Source of the DNA: an uncultured Marivita sp.
Lineage (GTDB): Bacteria; Pseudomonadota; Alphaproteobacteria; Rhodobacterales; Rhodobacteraceae
Direction: 5' to 3'
Assembly (NCBI RefSeq): GCF_947488135.1
Contig: NZ_CANKYW010000001.1
Span: 806,001 to 870,000, forward strand
DNA length: 64,000 nt
The first letter of the stretch is position 1. Each line of letters opens with the position of its first letter. Made by a program: the position numbers and the translations under genes. Shown here in pieces: positions 26,393-34,716 of this stretch. The notes beneath the pieces were generated by a model, which worked only from the letters and a program-made list of their open reading frames with translations, did not search any database and was not told the origin of the DNA.

Positions 26393-26727
26393 GGGTCGAT
26401 CGCGCGCATCCGCTTTGGCTGGCCTATATCCTGCACCGGCTGTCGGGGATTGGCCTCGCGCTTTTCCTTCCGCTGCATTTCTGGGTGTTGTCCTACGCCC
26501 TGAACGACGCCGCGCGGCTGGATGCTTTCCTGACCCTGACCGAGATGCCGCTGGTCAAACTGGCCGAGTTCGGTCTTGTCTTCCTGCTCGCCGTGCATTT
26601 CTTCGGCGGGCTGCGGCTCTTGGCGCTGGAATGGCTGCCGTGGAGCGCGCCGCAAAAGACATGGGCGGCGGCGGCGGTGGCCGGGTCGTTCCTTGTCTCG
26701 ACAACCTTCCTCTTGCAGGCGATTTGA
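26389..26727 (+). CDS. SDH-like cytochrome b membrane anchor, second copy
   Basis: A 112-residue protein with three helices: AYILHRLSGIGLALFLPLHFWVLSYAL, LVKLAEFGLVFLLAVHFFGGLRLLALEW and TWAAAAVAGSFLVSTTFLLQ. The HRLSG motif is the classic SdhC quinone-site and heme motif. Compared with the previous gene it keeps RLS, a His at the end of helix 1, a His in helix 2 and the closing GLR...EW. It starts inside the previous stop (ATGA), and the flavoprotein starts one base after its own stop. Confidence 0.82.
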   Translation: MRVDRAHPLWLAYILHRLSGIGLALFLPLHFWVLSYALNDAARLDAFLTLTEMPLVKLAEFGLVFLLAVHFFGGLRLLALEWLPWSAPQKTWAAAAVAGSFLVSTTFLLQAI

Positions 26728-26728
26728 T

Positions 26729-28489
26729 ATGTTCAGCGTAAAAGACATCGACCCGCACGACACGGATATCCTGATCCTCGGCACCGGCGGCGCGGGCATG
26801 TTCGCCGCCCTTCACGCCCTGCAAACGGCACCTGAGGGCACCAAGGTGACGATCGCCGTCAAGGGCCTGATCGGCAAATGCGGCTGCACGCGGATGGTGC
26901 AGGGCGGCTATAACGTGGCACTCGGCGGCGGCGATTCCGTCGAACGGCACTTCATGGACACGATCGAGGGCGGCAAGTGGTTGCCCAATCAGGACATGGC
27001 CTGGCGGCTCTGCGAACAGGCCGTGGTGCGTATCCGCGAGTTGGAAAACGAGATCGGTTGCTTCTTCGACCGCAACCCGGACGGATCCCTGCACCAGAAG
27101 GCGTTTGCCGGTCAGACGGCGGATCGCACGGTGCACAAGGGCGACCTCACCGGCATCGAGATTATCAACCGCCTGATGGAGCAGGTGCTGTCCCGCAATG
27201 TGGAGAAATTGCAGGAACACCGCGCCATCGGGCTGATCCCGACGAAGGACGGCACCGCGCTCTCGGGTGTGCTGATGATCGACATGCGCACAGGCAAGTT
27301 CCGCTTCGTACGCGCCAAGACCGTGCTGATGGGCACGGGTGGCGGTCCGACCATGTACAAGTACCACACGCCCAGTGGCGACAAGACGATGGACGGGCTG
27401 GCGATGGCCCTGCGCGCCGGTCTGCCGCTGCGCGACATGGAGATGGTGCAGTTCCATCCCACCGGGCTGCTTGCGGGCGATCACACTCGGATGACCGGCA
27501 CGGTGCTCGAGGAAGGTCTGCGCGGCGCGGGCGGGCAGCTTGTGAACCACGCGGGCCAGCGCTTCATGTTCGACTACGACGCCAAGGGCGAACGCGCCAC
27601 GCGCGACGTGGTCAGCCGCGGCATCTATGCCGAGATGCGCAAGAACAACAATCCCGAGCAGGAGGGCGTGTTCATCTCGATGGCCCATCTCGGCCCCGAC
27701 AACGTGCGCGAGAAGTTCAAGGGCATGGTCAAACGCTGCGCCGACAGCGGGTTCGATCTGGCCGCGGGCAAGGTCGAGGTGGTCCCCACCGCGCATTACT
27801 TCATGGGCGGCGTCGTTGTCGATATGGACACGCGCACCGCGATGGAGGGGCTTTATGTCGCCGGAGAGGACGCGGGCGGCGCGCATGGGTCGAACCGGCT
27901 GGGCGGCAATGGTGTCGCCAATTCCACCGTCTATGGCGGCATCGCGGGCGACGTGATGGGTGCCGATGTGCGCGGCTTCGGCCTGCGCGAACCGGACATG
28001 GACGTGATGGAGGCCGAGCTTGCCCGCGCCTGCCATCCCTTTACGCGCGAGCCTGGCCTCGTGCTGCCGCTGCGCAAGGAGTTGCAGAACGCGATGTGGG
28101 ACGAGGTGGGCGTGATGCGCACCGAAACCGGCCTTACCAGAGGGTTAACGCGCATCGCCAAGGTCTCGGAATCGTTGATGGAAACCGGATTGTCAGCTGA
28201 CAATCTGGCGTTCAATCTGACATGGCATGACTGGCTCAACCTGCGGTCGCTCTGCGATATTTCCGAGGTCATCACCAAGGCAGCCCTTGCCCGAGACAAC
28301 TCCCGCGGCGCCCATTACCGCGAGGATTTCCCAGACCCGGGCGCGATGGAGGATAGCTATTTCACCGTCGCGCAGCAAAAGGGCGATACGGTCGAGGTCA
28401 GCCGCGAGGATGTGCAGTTCACCATCGTGCGGCCGGGAGAGACGGTGCTGCCCGAGGGCGAGCCGGAGACATTGGTGGCGGCGCAATGA
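26729..28489 (+). CDS. SDH/fumarate reductase-like flavoprotein lacking the flavin-linking His
   Basis: A 586-residue FAD protein of the SdhA/FrdA family with the dinucleotide fold ILILGTGGAGMFAALHAL, the dicarboxylate site FHPTGLL...EEGLRGAGG, VVPTAHYFMGG, GSNRLGGNGVANSTVYG and the helical C-terminus. In SdhA the flavin is bound to His in SHTVSAQGG; here the same place reads GCTRMVQGG, with Cys53 instead. FAD may therefore be non-covalent, as in L-aspartate oxidase, which would lower its potential and could change direction or substrate. It follows the two anchors, completing an Fe-S, anchor, anchor, flavoprotein complex. The TCA-cycle SDH is presumably elsewhere. Confidence 0.88.
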   Translation: MFSVKDIDPHDTDILILGTGGAGMFAALHALQTAPEGTKVTIAVKGLIGKCGCTRMVQGGYNVALGGGDSVERHFMDTIEGGKWLPNQDMAWRLCEQAVVRIRELENEIGCFFDRNPDGSLHQKAFAGQTADRTVHKGDLTGIEIINRLMEQVLSRNVEKLQEHRAIGLIPTKDGTALSGVLMIDMRTGKFRFVRAKTVLMGTGGGPTMYKYHTPSGDKTMDGLAMALRAGLPLRDMEMVQFHPTGLLAGDHTRMTGTVLEEGLRGAGGQLVNHAGQRFMFDYDAKGERATRDVVSRGIYAEMRKNNNPEQEGVFISMAHLGPDNVREKFKGMVKRCADSGFDLAAGKVEVVPTAHYFMGGVVVDMDTRTAMEGLYVAGEDAGGAHGSNRLGGNGVANSTVYGGIAGDVMGADVRGFGLREPDMDVMEAELARACHPFTREPGLVLPLRKELQNAMWDEVGVMRTETGLTRGLTRIAKVSESLMETGLSADNLAFNLTWHDWLNLRSLCDISEVITKAALARDNSRGAHYREDFPDPGAMEDSYFTVAQQKGDTVEVSREDVQFTIVRPGETVLPEGEPETLVAAQ

Positions 28490-28536
28490 CGAGAGTCTTT
28501 GTCTTACTTCAAAGAAACAAGGTACATCGTTTGGTG

Positions 28537-28615
28537 CCGGACAGCCCGCGACCGCAGGTGGGGGTGAAGCCCCCGCCCGGGGGGGCGGTCGGGGGCTGTC
28601 CGGCTTACGCCGGAC
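28537..28615. repeat. Compound palindrome with two competing hairpins
   Basis: A 19-base arm (28537-28555) pairs with 28585-28603 with one mismatch, enclosing GGGGG/CCCCC and CCCGGG stems. A second perfect hairpin, GTCCGGC-TTAC-GCCGGAC (28598-28615), shares bases with the right arm, so the two cannot form together. It lies between the flavoprotein gene and the hydratase gene, ending 28 bases before the latter's ATG. It may be a dispersed GC-rich repeat or an attenuator. Confidence 0.65.
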
Positions 28616-28643
28616 GAGGCAATGCCCAAACGGGAGTTTCAAC

Positions 28644-29600
28644 ATGATCCCCATATCCCTCATCCAATCCACCGCCGAAACCTTGATGGACAAGGCGGCC
28701 ATCGATATCCCCGACGATTACCTCACCGGCCTCAAACGCGCCGCCGAAACCGAAGACGGGGATCTCTCGTCCTTCGTCCTCAAGGCCATGCTCGACAATT
28801 ACGAGGCCGCCAAGGAGGACCGCCGGGCGATGTGCGGCGACACCGGTGTGCCGCGCTGGTTCGTCAAGATGGGCAACGAGGCCAGCGTCGAAGGCGGCAT
28901 GTGCGCGCTTGAGACGGCGCTAAGACGCGCCACCGCCACCGCCACCAACGGCGTGCCCCTGCGCCCCAACCGGGTGCATCCGCTCTGGCGCACCGATCAC
29001 AACAACAATGTCGGCATCGGCGCGCCCGAGATCGAATACGGGTTCGAGCCCGAGGGCGACTGGATCGACCTCATCACCGTGCACAAGGGCGGGCTCTTCG
29101 GCACCGATTACCGCATGTTGTTCCCGTCAGATGGCATCCAGGGGATCAAACGGTTCTACCTCGACAGCCTGATGGCCTTCGGCAAGCGCGGTCTGGCCTG
29201 CCAACCGGCAATCATCGGTATCGGGCTGGGCGGCTCCAAGGACATCTGCATGACGCTGGGCAAACGCGCCTCGGTGCTGCGCACCGTGGGCAGCCGCAAT
29301 TCCGATCCGCGCATCGCCGAGATGGAGGAAGAGTTCAAGGAACTCGGCAACTCCATCGGCATGGGCGCGATGGGCTTTGTCGGCAAGAATATGGTGGTGC
29401 AGTGCAACATCGAGGTGGGGTACTGCCACACCGGCGGAATGCCGATGTCGGTGCATGCCTTCTGCCTCTCCTCCCGCCGCGCCGTGGCCCGGCTCTGGCC
29501 CGATGGCCGCGTCGAATACCGCACCGATCCCGACTGGTTCACGCCGTATCAACGCCGGGAAACCGTGGACTGGGAACCCATGCACGAGGCGGCGGAATGA
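28644..29600 (+). CDS. Class I fumarase/tartrate dehydratase-type hydratase, alpha subunit
   Basis: A 318-residue protein matching the N-terminal Fe-S part of class I fumarases and TtdA. Cluster cysteines are visible in RRAMCGDTGVPRW, GSKDICMTLG and the MVVQCNIEVGYCHTGGMPMSV region. Enzymes of this type add or remove water across C4-C5 dicarboxylates (fumarate, L-tartrate, mesaconate). The beta part is encoded separately at 30739, after an intervening CoA-transferase gene. ATG 28644 was chosen for its normal N-terminus. Its stop overlaps the CoA-transferase start. Sequence alone does not show which diacid is used. Confidence 0.87.
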   Translation: MIPISLIQSTAETLMDKAAIDIPDDYLTGLKRAAETEDGDLSSFVLKAMLDNYEAAKEDRRAMCGDTGVPRWFVKMGNEASVEGGMCALETALRRATATATNGVPLRPNRVHPLWRTDHNNNVGIGAPEIEYGFEPEGDWIDLITVHKGGLFGTDYRMLFPSDGIQGIKRFYLDSLMAFGKRGLACQPAIIGIGLGGSKDICMTLGKRASVLRTVGSRNSDPRIAEMEEEFKELGNSIGMGAMGFVGKNMVVQCNIEVGYCHTGGMPMSVHAFCLSSRRAVARLWPDGRVEYRTDPDWFTPYQRRETVDWEPMHEAAE

Positions 29601-30742
29601 GCGATGGCCCCCTCAGCGGCATTCGCATTCTCGACCTGACGCATGTTCTAGCGGGTCCCTATGCGACCGGTCAGCTTGCCCTCATGGGCGCGGACGTGAT
29701 CCGGGTGGAACGTCCCGACAGCGACGATTTCGTGCGACGACACGGTGGCACTGAGGCGATGAAGGATGCAGGGTTCGGCGCATCCTTCCTCAGCCAGAAC
29801 AGCGGCAAAAAGTCGGTTGTTCTTGATCTCAAGGACGAAAGTGATCACGAGATGTTTCTCCGTCTTGCCGAGACAGCCGATGTCTTGGTCGAGAATTTCC
29901 GTCCCGGTGTAGTCGATCGTCTGGGTGTAGGGTTCGATGCCATACGCTCAAAGCGAACCGACATCATCTATGCCAGCCTGAGCGGATACGGCCCAACCGG
30001 CCCGCTGTCGGACCGCCCGGCCTACGATCACATCCTGCAAGGCATGTCCGGCCTAATGGCAATGACTGGCGACACTGGCAGCGGCCCGATGCGCGTTGGT
30101 TTGCCCATTGTCGATTACGTTGCCGGTCAAGCGCTGGTTGCGGCAATCCTGGGGGCGCTGTTGAACCGGGCGCGCAAACCGGGCGAAGCGCAACGGCTGA
30201 CCGTTTCCATGCTGGATGCGATGACGGCCTTCATGGGGGCCTATGCGATCCACCACGAAACGACCGGCCAGTTGCGCGGGTTGGAGGGCAATCGTGCCTT
30301 TGCCGATACGCCGTTTTCCGGCCGCTTCGAGACAGCCGATGGCGCGCTGGTGGTCACCGCGAATACTCCGGCTCAGGCAGCACGTCTTTGCGCCGCGCTG
30401 GACCGGCCGGATCTGGCCAAAGACACGGACGCCTCGAACGTGGCCGACGCGCTGCGCAGGGTTTTCCCCACGGCTACCGCAGAGGTTTGGGAGGACAGGT
30501 TGTCCGCAGCAAACGTGCCCGCAGCCCGCGTCCGCACCCTTGCCGAGGCGCTGTCGCATCCGCAGATGGCAGACAGCCCGGCATGGTTGCGATTGGACGT
30601 GCCGGAACTCGACATGACCGTTCGCGCACCGTCTTTGCCATTCAATGCGCCTTGGAGCCCAAAAACGTTGCTGCCAGTGCCCGCGCTGGGTGCGCACACC
30701 GCCGAGGTTCTGGCCACGTTAGCTTTGGAGACCAAACCATGA
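29597..30742 (+). CDS. Class III (CaiB/BaiF) CoA-transferase
   Basis: A 381-residue protein with the family start LSGIRILDLTHVLAGPYATGQLALMGADVIRVERP, the KKSVVLDLKDE and VENFRPGVVDRLG motifs, and the catalytic-aspartate region MRVGLPIVDYVAGQ. These enzymes move CoA between carboxylic acids (oxalate, mesaconate, citramalate and others). It is wedged between the two subunits of the hydratase, with ATGA overlaps on both sides, so it is almost certainly made with them. Within this pathway it would activate the hydroxy-acid or its precursor as a CoA ester. Donor and acceptor are unknown. Confidence 0.9.
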   Translation: MSDGPLSGIRILDLTHVLAGPYATGQLALMGADVIRVERPDSDDFVRRHGGTEAMKDAGFGASFLSQNSGKKSVVLDLKDESDHEMFLRLAETADVLVENFRPGVVDRLGVGFDAIRSKRTDIIYASLSGYGPTGPLSDRPAYDHILQGMSGLMAMTGDTGSGPMRVGLPIVDYVAGQALVAAILGALLNRARKPGEAQRLTVSMLDAMTAFMGAYAIHHETTGQLRGLEGNRAFADTPFSGRFETADGALVVTANTPAQAARLCAALDRPDLAKDTDASNVADALRRVFPTATAEVWEDRLSAANVPAARVRTLAEALSHPQMADSPAWLRLDVPELDMTVRAPSLPFNAPWSPKTLLPVPALGAHTAEVLATLALETKP

Positions 30743-31404
30743 GCCCCCGTGAAATCCGCCTCTCCACCACGCCGACCGATGAGGACATCGCAAAGCTGCG
30801 GCTGGGCGACATCGTCTACCTCGACGGGCTGATGTATACGGCCCGCGAGGGCGTCTATATGCGCGCGCTGGAGGAGAAGGCGAACATTCCGATGGAGCTG
30901 CCGTCGCAAAGTGCGGCCAACTTCCACTGTTCGCCCGCCGCCCGCATCAATGCCGATGGCAGTTTCGACATGGGGGCGGTGACGGCCACGGCCTCGTTCC
31001 GCTTTGCCAAGTGGCTGCCGGAATGGATGGAAAAGACCGGCGCACGGCTCATCATCGGCAAGGGCGGCATGACCTCGAAGGATTACAAGAGCTACTTCGT
31101 TCCTAACGGTGCCATTTACCTCTCGACGGTCGGCTACGGCACCGGCGCGCTTCTGGGGCGGGGGGTCGAGAATGTGGAGGCGGTGCACTGGAACGAGGAA
31201 CTGGGCCTTGCCCAAGCCATGTGGGTCATCAAATGCAATAAGATGGGGCCGTTCATCGTGGCCTCTGACCTCAACGGTGATTGCCTCTTCGAGCGCGAGA
31301 ACGCCAAGATCGCGCAGAATATCGAACGTGTCTACGAAGGCACGAAACCCGCCGTCCTGAAACGCTACGGCGAAAGCGACGACCGTTCCGACGAGGTGAT
31401 ATGA
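30739..31404 (+). CDS. Class I fumarase/tartrate dehydratase-type hydratase, beta subunit
   Basis: A 221-residue protein equal to the C-terminal swivel domain of class I fumarases and TtdB: LRLGDIVYLDGLMYTAREGVY, the SAANFHCSPA segment, RLIIGKGGMTSKDY and VEAVHWNEELGLAQAMWVI. It completes the active site of the alpha subunit at 28644. Housekeeping class I fumarases are single chains of about 500 residues, so this split pair is an accessory enzyme. ATG 30739 overlaps the CoA-transferase stop; its own stop overlaps the next gene. Confidence 0.87.
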   Translation: MSPREIRLSTTPTDEDIAKLRLGDIVYLDGLMYTAREGVYMRALEEKANIPMELPSQSAANFHCSPAARINADGSFDMGAVTATASFRFAKWLPEWMEKTGARLIIGKGGMTSKDYKSYFVPNGAIYLSTVGYGTGALLGRGVENVEAVHWNEELGLAQAMWVIKCNKMGPFIVASDLNGDCLFERENAKIAQNIERVYEGTKPAVLKRYGESDDRSDEVI

Positions 31405-32501
31405 CGACCAATCCTTTCGCGCCCGACGCGAAGCGCCCGCCCGTGACCGAGGGCGTGTTTTCGCGCGAAGAGGTGGCGCTGGCCAACCGCAACTCCGGTG
31501 CCTTGCTGGAAACACTGGACTTGGACATCACGCCCACCGGCACGCATTACCTGCTCAACCATTTCGACGTTCCGATGCTGTCCGGGGCCGATCATGTGTT
31601 GCGCTTTGAAGGCGCGTTCGATGCGCCCTACAGCCTCACGATGGACGAGATCCGCGCGCTGCCAGAGGTCACGCGCCCGGTGACGCTGGAATGTGCGGGC
31701 AACGGGCGGATCGGGGTCAGCCCGCGCTGTTTCTCGATGCCTTGGGCTTACGAGGCGGTGGGCACGTCCGAATGGACCGGCACGCCGCTTGCGCCCTTGC
31801 TGGAGCGCGCAAAGCCGCAAGCGGGGGTGCAGGATTTCGCATTCCTCGGCGCAGATTACGGCTTCGACAAGGGACAGCCGCACTACTTCGGTCGGTCGCT
31901 GACGCCGCGCCAAGTCGCGGATCTCGACGTGATGCTGGTCTGGGGGATGAACGGACAACCGCTCTTGCCACAGCACGGCGCGCCGCTTCGGATCATCGTG
32001 CCGGGCTGGTACGGAATGGCGTCGGTCAAATGGCTCACGACAGTAGAGGCGCTGACGGAACGATATCAGGGCTTCCAGCAGGTGCAGACCTACCGCTTTC
32101 GCACCGACGAGAACGATCCCGGCACGCCGATCACCACGATCCGGGTCAAGTCGCTGATGATGCCGCCCGGCGTGCCCGATTGGGTGACGCGACAACGCTG
32201 GATGCAGGCGGGACGGAAGACGCTACGCGGTCGCGCGTGGTCCGGTGGTGGGGTGCCGATCAAACGGGTGGAGGTGCTGTTGAACGGCGAGTGGCAGGAG
32301 GCGGAATTGACAGGCCGGGCAGACACTTACGCATGGACCGGCTGGCAGGTCGATTGGGACGCCACACCGGGGGTCCACGAACTTGCCTGCCGTGCGACGG
32401 ATGCCGAAGGCAACACGCAACCGCTCGACGCGCCGTTCGACATGGCGGGCTTCGCCAACAACGCGGTGCACCGCGTCACCGTGCACGTGGCGGAGGCATG
32501 A
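31401..32501 (+). CDS. Sulfite-oxidase-family molybdenum enzyme, no signal peptide
   Basis: A 366-residue protein with the oxidoreductase molybdopterin domain (about residues 50-235) and a Mo-co dimerisation domain (about 260-360, RGRAWSGGGVPIKRVEVLLNGEW). The Mo-ligand cysteine is in TLECAGNGR. HYLLNHFDVPML near residue 50 resembles SoxC/SorA-type members. No Sec or Tat signal is seen, so it would be cytoplasmic, unlike most SorA proteins. No cytochrome partner lies next to it. Oxidation of sulfite or a related sulfur compound is a family-level guess. It overlaps both neighbours, so it belongs to the hydratase operon. Confidence 0.87.
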   Translation: MTTNPFAPDAKRPPVTEGVFSREEVALANRNSGALLETLDLDITPTGTHYLLNHFDVPMLSGADHVLRFEGAFDAPYSLTMDEIRALPEVTRPVTLECAGNGRIGVSPRCFSMPWAYEAVGTSEWTGTPLAPLLERAKPQAGVQDFAFLGADYGFDKGQPHYFGRSLTPRQVADLDVMLVWGMNGQPLLPQHGAPLRIIVPGWYGMASVKWLTTVEALTERYQGFQQVQTYRFRTDENDPGTPITTIRVKSLMMPPGVPDWVTRQRWMQAGRKTLRGRAWSGGGVPIKRVEVLLNGEWQEAELTGRADTYAWTGWQVDWDATPGVHELACRATDAEGNTQPLDAPFDMAGFANNAVHRVTVHVAEA

Positions 32502-34066
32502 TGCGCGGGGCGGATGCGGTGATGCGCACGCTGGCGGCGCATGGGGTCACAGACATCTTTGCGCTCTCGGGCAACCAGATCATGCCGCTTTTCGATGCGA
32601 GCCTCGACGCTGGGCTGCGGCTCTACCATACGCGGCACGAGGCGGCGGCGGTCTATATGGCCGAGGGCTATGCGCAGATCACCGGCAGTGTCGGTGTCGC
32701 GCTGGTGACGGCGGGCGCGGGGCTGGGTAACGCGCTTGGCCCGCTCCTGACCGCGCGGGCGTCGGATACGCCGATGCTTCTGTTGAGCGGCGACAGCCCG
32801 GTGGCGCGCGACGGGCAGGGGGCGTTTCAAGAGATGGATCAGGTTGGACTGACCCGATCTCTGACCAAGTGGTCGGTGCGCGTGACCCGCGCGGAGGACC
32901 TTTGCGGAACCATCGACAAGGCCGTGCGTATGGCGCTTTCGGGACGGCCGGGGCCGGTGCATGTGTCCTTGCCGGCGGACGTTCTGCTGGCTGAAACGGA
33001 TGCTGTCGGTTTGACGCAGATCCCGGATGCGGCCGCGCCGGAGGTCAGCGCCCTGCGCCAGTGGATCGACGCGGCGGAGAGGCCGGTTCTTGTCCTCGGC
33101 CCCGCGCTGAACGCGACGCGCCAGCCGGGTCTGGCGGACAGGCTGGAGCAGGCGACCGGAGCGCCGGTGATCGTGATGGAAAGCCCGAGGGGGATGAAGG
33201 ACCCGTCGCTGGGCGCGATAGCGGCGGTGTTCGCAGAGGCGGATCGCGTGGTGCTCCTGGGCAAGCCGCTGGACTTCACGCTGGGCTTTGGTGCTGCGGC
33301 ACCGGAGGCCGGTTGGGCCGTGGTCAACGCCGATCCGGGTGAGCTGACACGCGCGCGTCTGAACGTCGGGGATCGCGTGGCATGGACGATCGAGGCCGAT
33401 GCGGTCGCTGTGGCAGAGGCGCTGTGCAAGGGATCTGCTGCGGAGCGGGATCGCGATTGGACGGGCCGCGTCCATGATGCTTGCGCGCGTCGGGTGGAGC
33501 GGAGAGACGAGAAAACCGCGATCACATCCAACGGGTTATGCGCGGCGGTTCAAGCGGCACTTGAGGAGGTCGCATCCCCCGTTCTCATTTGCGATGGCGG
33601 AGAGTTCGGGCAATGGGCGCAGGCGGGCGTGTCCGCCCCGCGACGGATCATCAACGGTGTCTCGGGCGCGATCGGCGGTGGGCTGTGTTACGCGATGGCG
33701 GCGCGGGCGGCGGACCCACTGGCGACGGTGGTCGCGCTCATGGGGGACGGGACGGTCGGGTTCCACTTTGCCGAATTCGAAACCGCCGTCCGGGAAAACC
33801 TGCCCTTCGTCGCGGTGATCGGGAACGACCAGCGTTGGAACGCGGAGCATCAGATCCAGCTGCGCGACTTCGGCGCGGACCGCACGCATGGCTGCGACCT
33901 GAGCGGCGCGCGTTATGACGAGGCGGTGACGGCGCTGGGCGGGTTCGGCGTGTTGGTGACAGAGGCGAAAGACCTGCCTGATGCGCTGCGCCGCGCCATC
34001 GCGTCCGGCAAGCCCGCTTGCGTCAACGTCATGATCGAGGGCCAGCCCGCGCCGGTCGTGACCTGA
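32501..34066 (+). CDS. Thiamine-diphosphate-dependent enzyme (acetolactate synthase / acyl-CoA lyase superfamily)
   Basis: A 521-residue ThDP enzyme. The Pyr domain has the activating Glu in YHTRHEAAAVYMAEGYAQ and VTAGAGLGNALGPL; the PP domain has MGDGTVGFHFAEFETAV then VIGNDQRW, a GDG...N(N/D) motif with Asp as the second residue. The superfamily includes acetolactate synthase, sulfoacetaldehyde acetyltransferase, oxalyl-CoA decarboxylase and 2-hydroxyacyl-CoA lyase. Next to a CaiB/BaiF transferase a CoA-ester substrate is worth considering. ATG 32501 has GGAGG four bases upstream; ATG 32498 is also possible. It is the last gene of the operon. Confidence 0.85.
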   Translation: MRGADAVMRTLAAHGVTDIFALSGNQIMPLFDASLDAGLRLYHTRHEAAAVYMAEGYAQITGSVGVALVTAGAGLGNALGPLLTARASDTPMLLLSGDSPVARDGQGAFQEMDQVGLTRSLTKWSVRVTRAEDLCGTIDKAVRMALSGRPGPVHVSLPADVLLAETDAVGLTQIPDAAAPEVSALRQWIDAAERPVLVLGPALNATRQPGLADRLEQATGAPVIVMESPRGMKDPSLGAIAAVFAEADRVVLLGKPLDFTLGFGAAAPEAGWAVVNADPGELTRARLNVGDRVAWTIEADAVAVAEALCKGSAAERDRDWTGRVHDACARRVERRDEKTAITSNGLCAAVQAALEEVASPVLICDGGEFGQWAQAGVSAPRRIINGVSGAIGGGLCYAMAARAADPLATVVALMGDGTVGFHFAEFETAVRENLPFVAVIGNDQRWNAEHQIQLRDFGADRTHGCDLSGARYDEAVTALGGFGVLVTEAKDLPDALRRAIASGKPACVNVMIEGQPAPVVT

Positions 34067-34070
34067 CGCG

Positions 34071-34688
34071 TCAGATGCCGTGAATGGCCATCACGGCGAG
34101 GGTCGCCGGGCGGTGCAGCAGCGCGTTGTGATGCGCTTCGAGCTTGGGGAAGTCCGACAGATCGACCCCCGCCTTGGCCAACCAGCGCGGCACGAGGAAC
34201 AGGTAGGCGTCGCAGTGTGTATAGGTGTCGCCAAGCGCCCACGGCCCTTTGAGGTAGTGGTCCTCGATGACTTGCGCACAATCGGCCAAGTTCGCGGCGA
34301 CCTTGTCTTTCATCGCGGCCTGCGCCTCGGCGCTGTCGGCCCAGCGGGCGCCGCGCAGCAGATGCGCAAAAGCAACGTGGACGGTCGCACAGAGATAGGC
34401 GTTCAGCGCATCTGCTTCGGCGCGGGCGAAGGGCGTGTCGGGCAACATTTCGGCCTGCGGGTGTGTGGCGGCGACGTAGTTCAGGATGGCCGGGTTTTCG
34501 GTGATGACCCCCTCGGGTGTTTTCAGCGCCGGAACGCGGCCCTTGGGATTGACCGCGAGATAGGCCGGTTCGTGATTGGCCCCGTGCGCGATGGGAACCT
34601 CGTGGACGGCATACTCCGCGCCCACTTCTTCGAGCAGGAGATGGGACGCCAAGGCAGACGAGCCTTTCGCATAGTAGAGTGTCAGCAC
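34071..34688 (-). CDS. Glutathione S-transferase family protein
   Basis: A 205-residue protein with a thioredoxin-like N-terminal domain (MLTLYYAKGSSALASHLLLEEVGAEYAV, NPKGRVPALKTPEGVITENPAILNYVA, with the cis-Pro and the glutathione-binding ES-like EN) and an all-helical C-terminal domain (YTHCDAYLFLVPRWLAKAGVDL). The class is beta/theta-like. It is the last gene of the lysR-TSUP-GST unit and converges on the ThDP gene with a four-base gap. A role in handling a thiol or electrophilic intermediate of the nearby pathway is possible but unproven. Confidence 0.88.
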   Translation of the reverse strand: MLTLYYAKGSSALASHLLLEEVGAEYAVHEVPIAHGANHEPAYLAVNPKGRVPALKTPEGVITENPAILNYVAATHPQAEMLPDTPFARAEADALNAYLCATVHVAFAHLLRGARWADSAEAQAAMKDKVAANLADCAQVIEDHYLKGPWALGDTYTHCDAYLFLVPRWLAKAGVDLSDFPKLEAHHNALLHRPATLAVMAIHGI

Positions 34689-34716
34689 AAGTGGTCCTCC
34701 GGTCAGGTGCGCCAGG

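Noticed and set aside
25335-28489. Housekeeping TCA-cycle sdhCDAB
   Set aside because: Gene order (Fe-S, anchor, anchor, flavoprotein), anchor paralogy, loss of the flavin His and the pathway context all differ from the normal operon.
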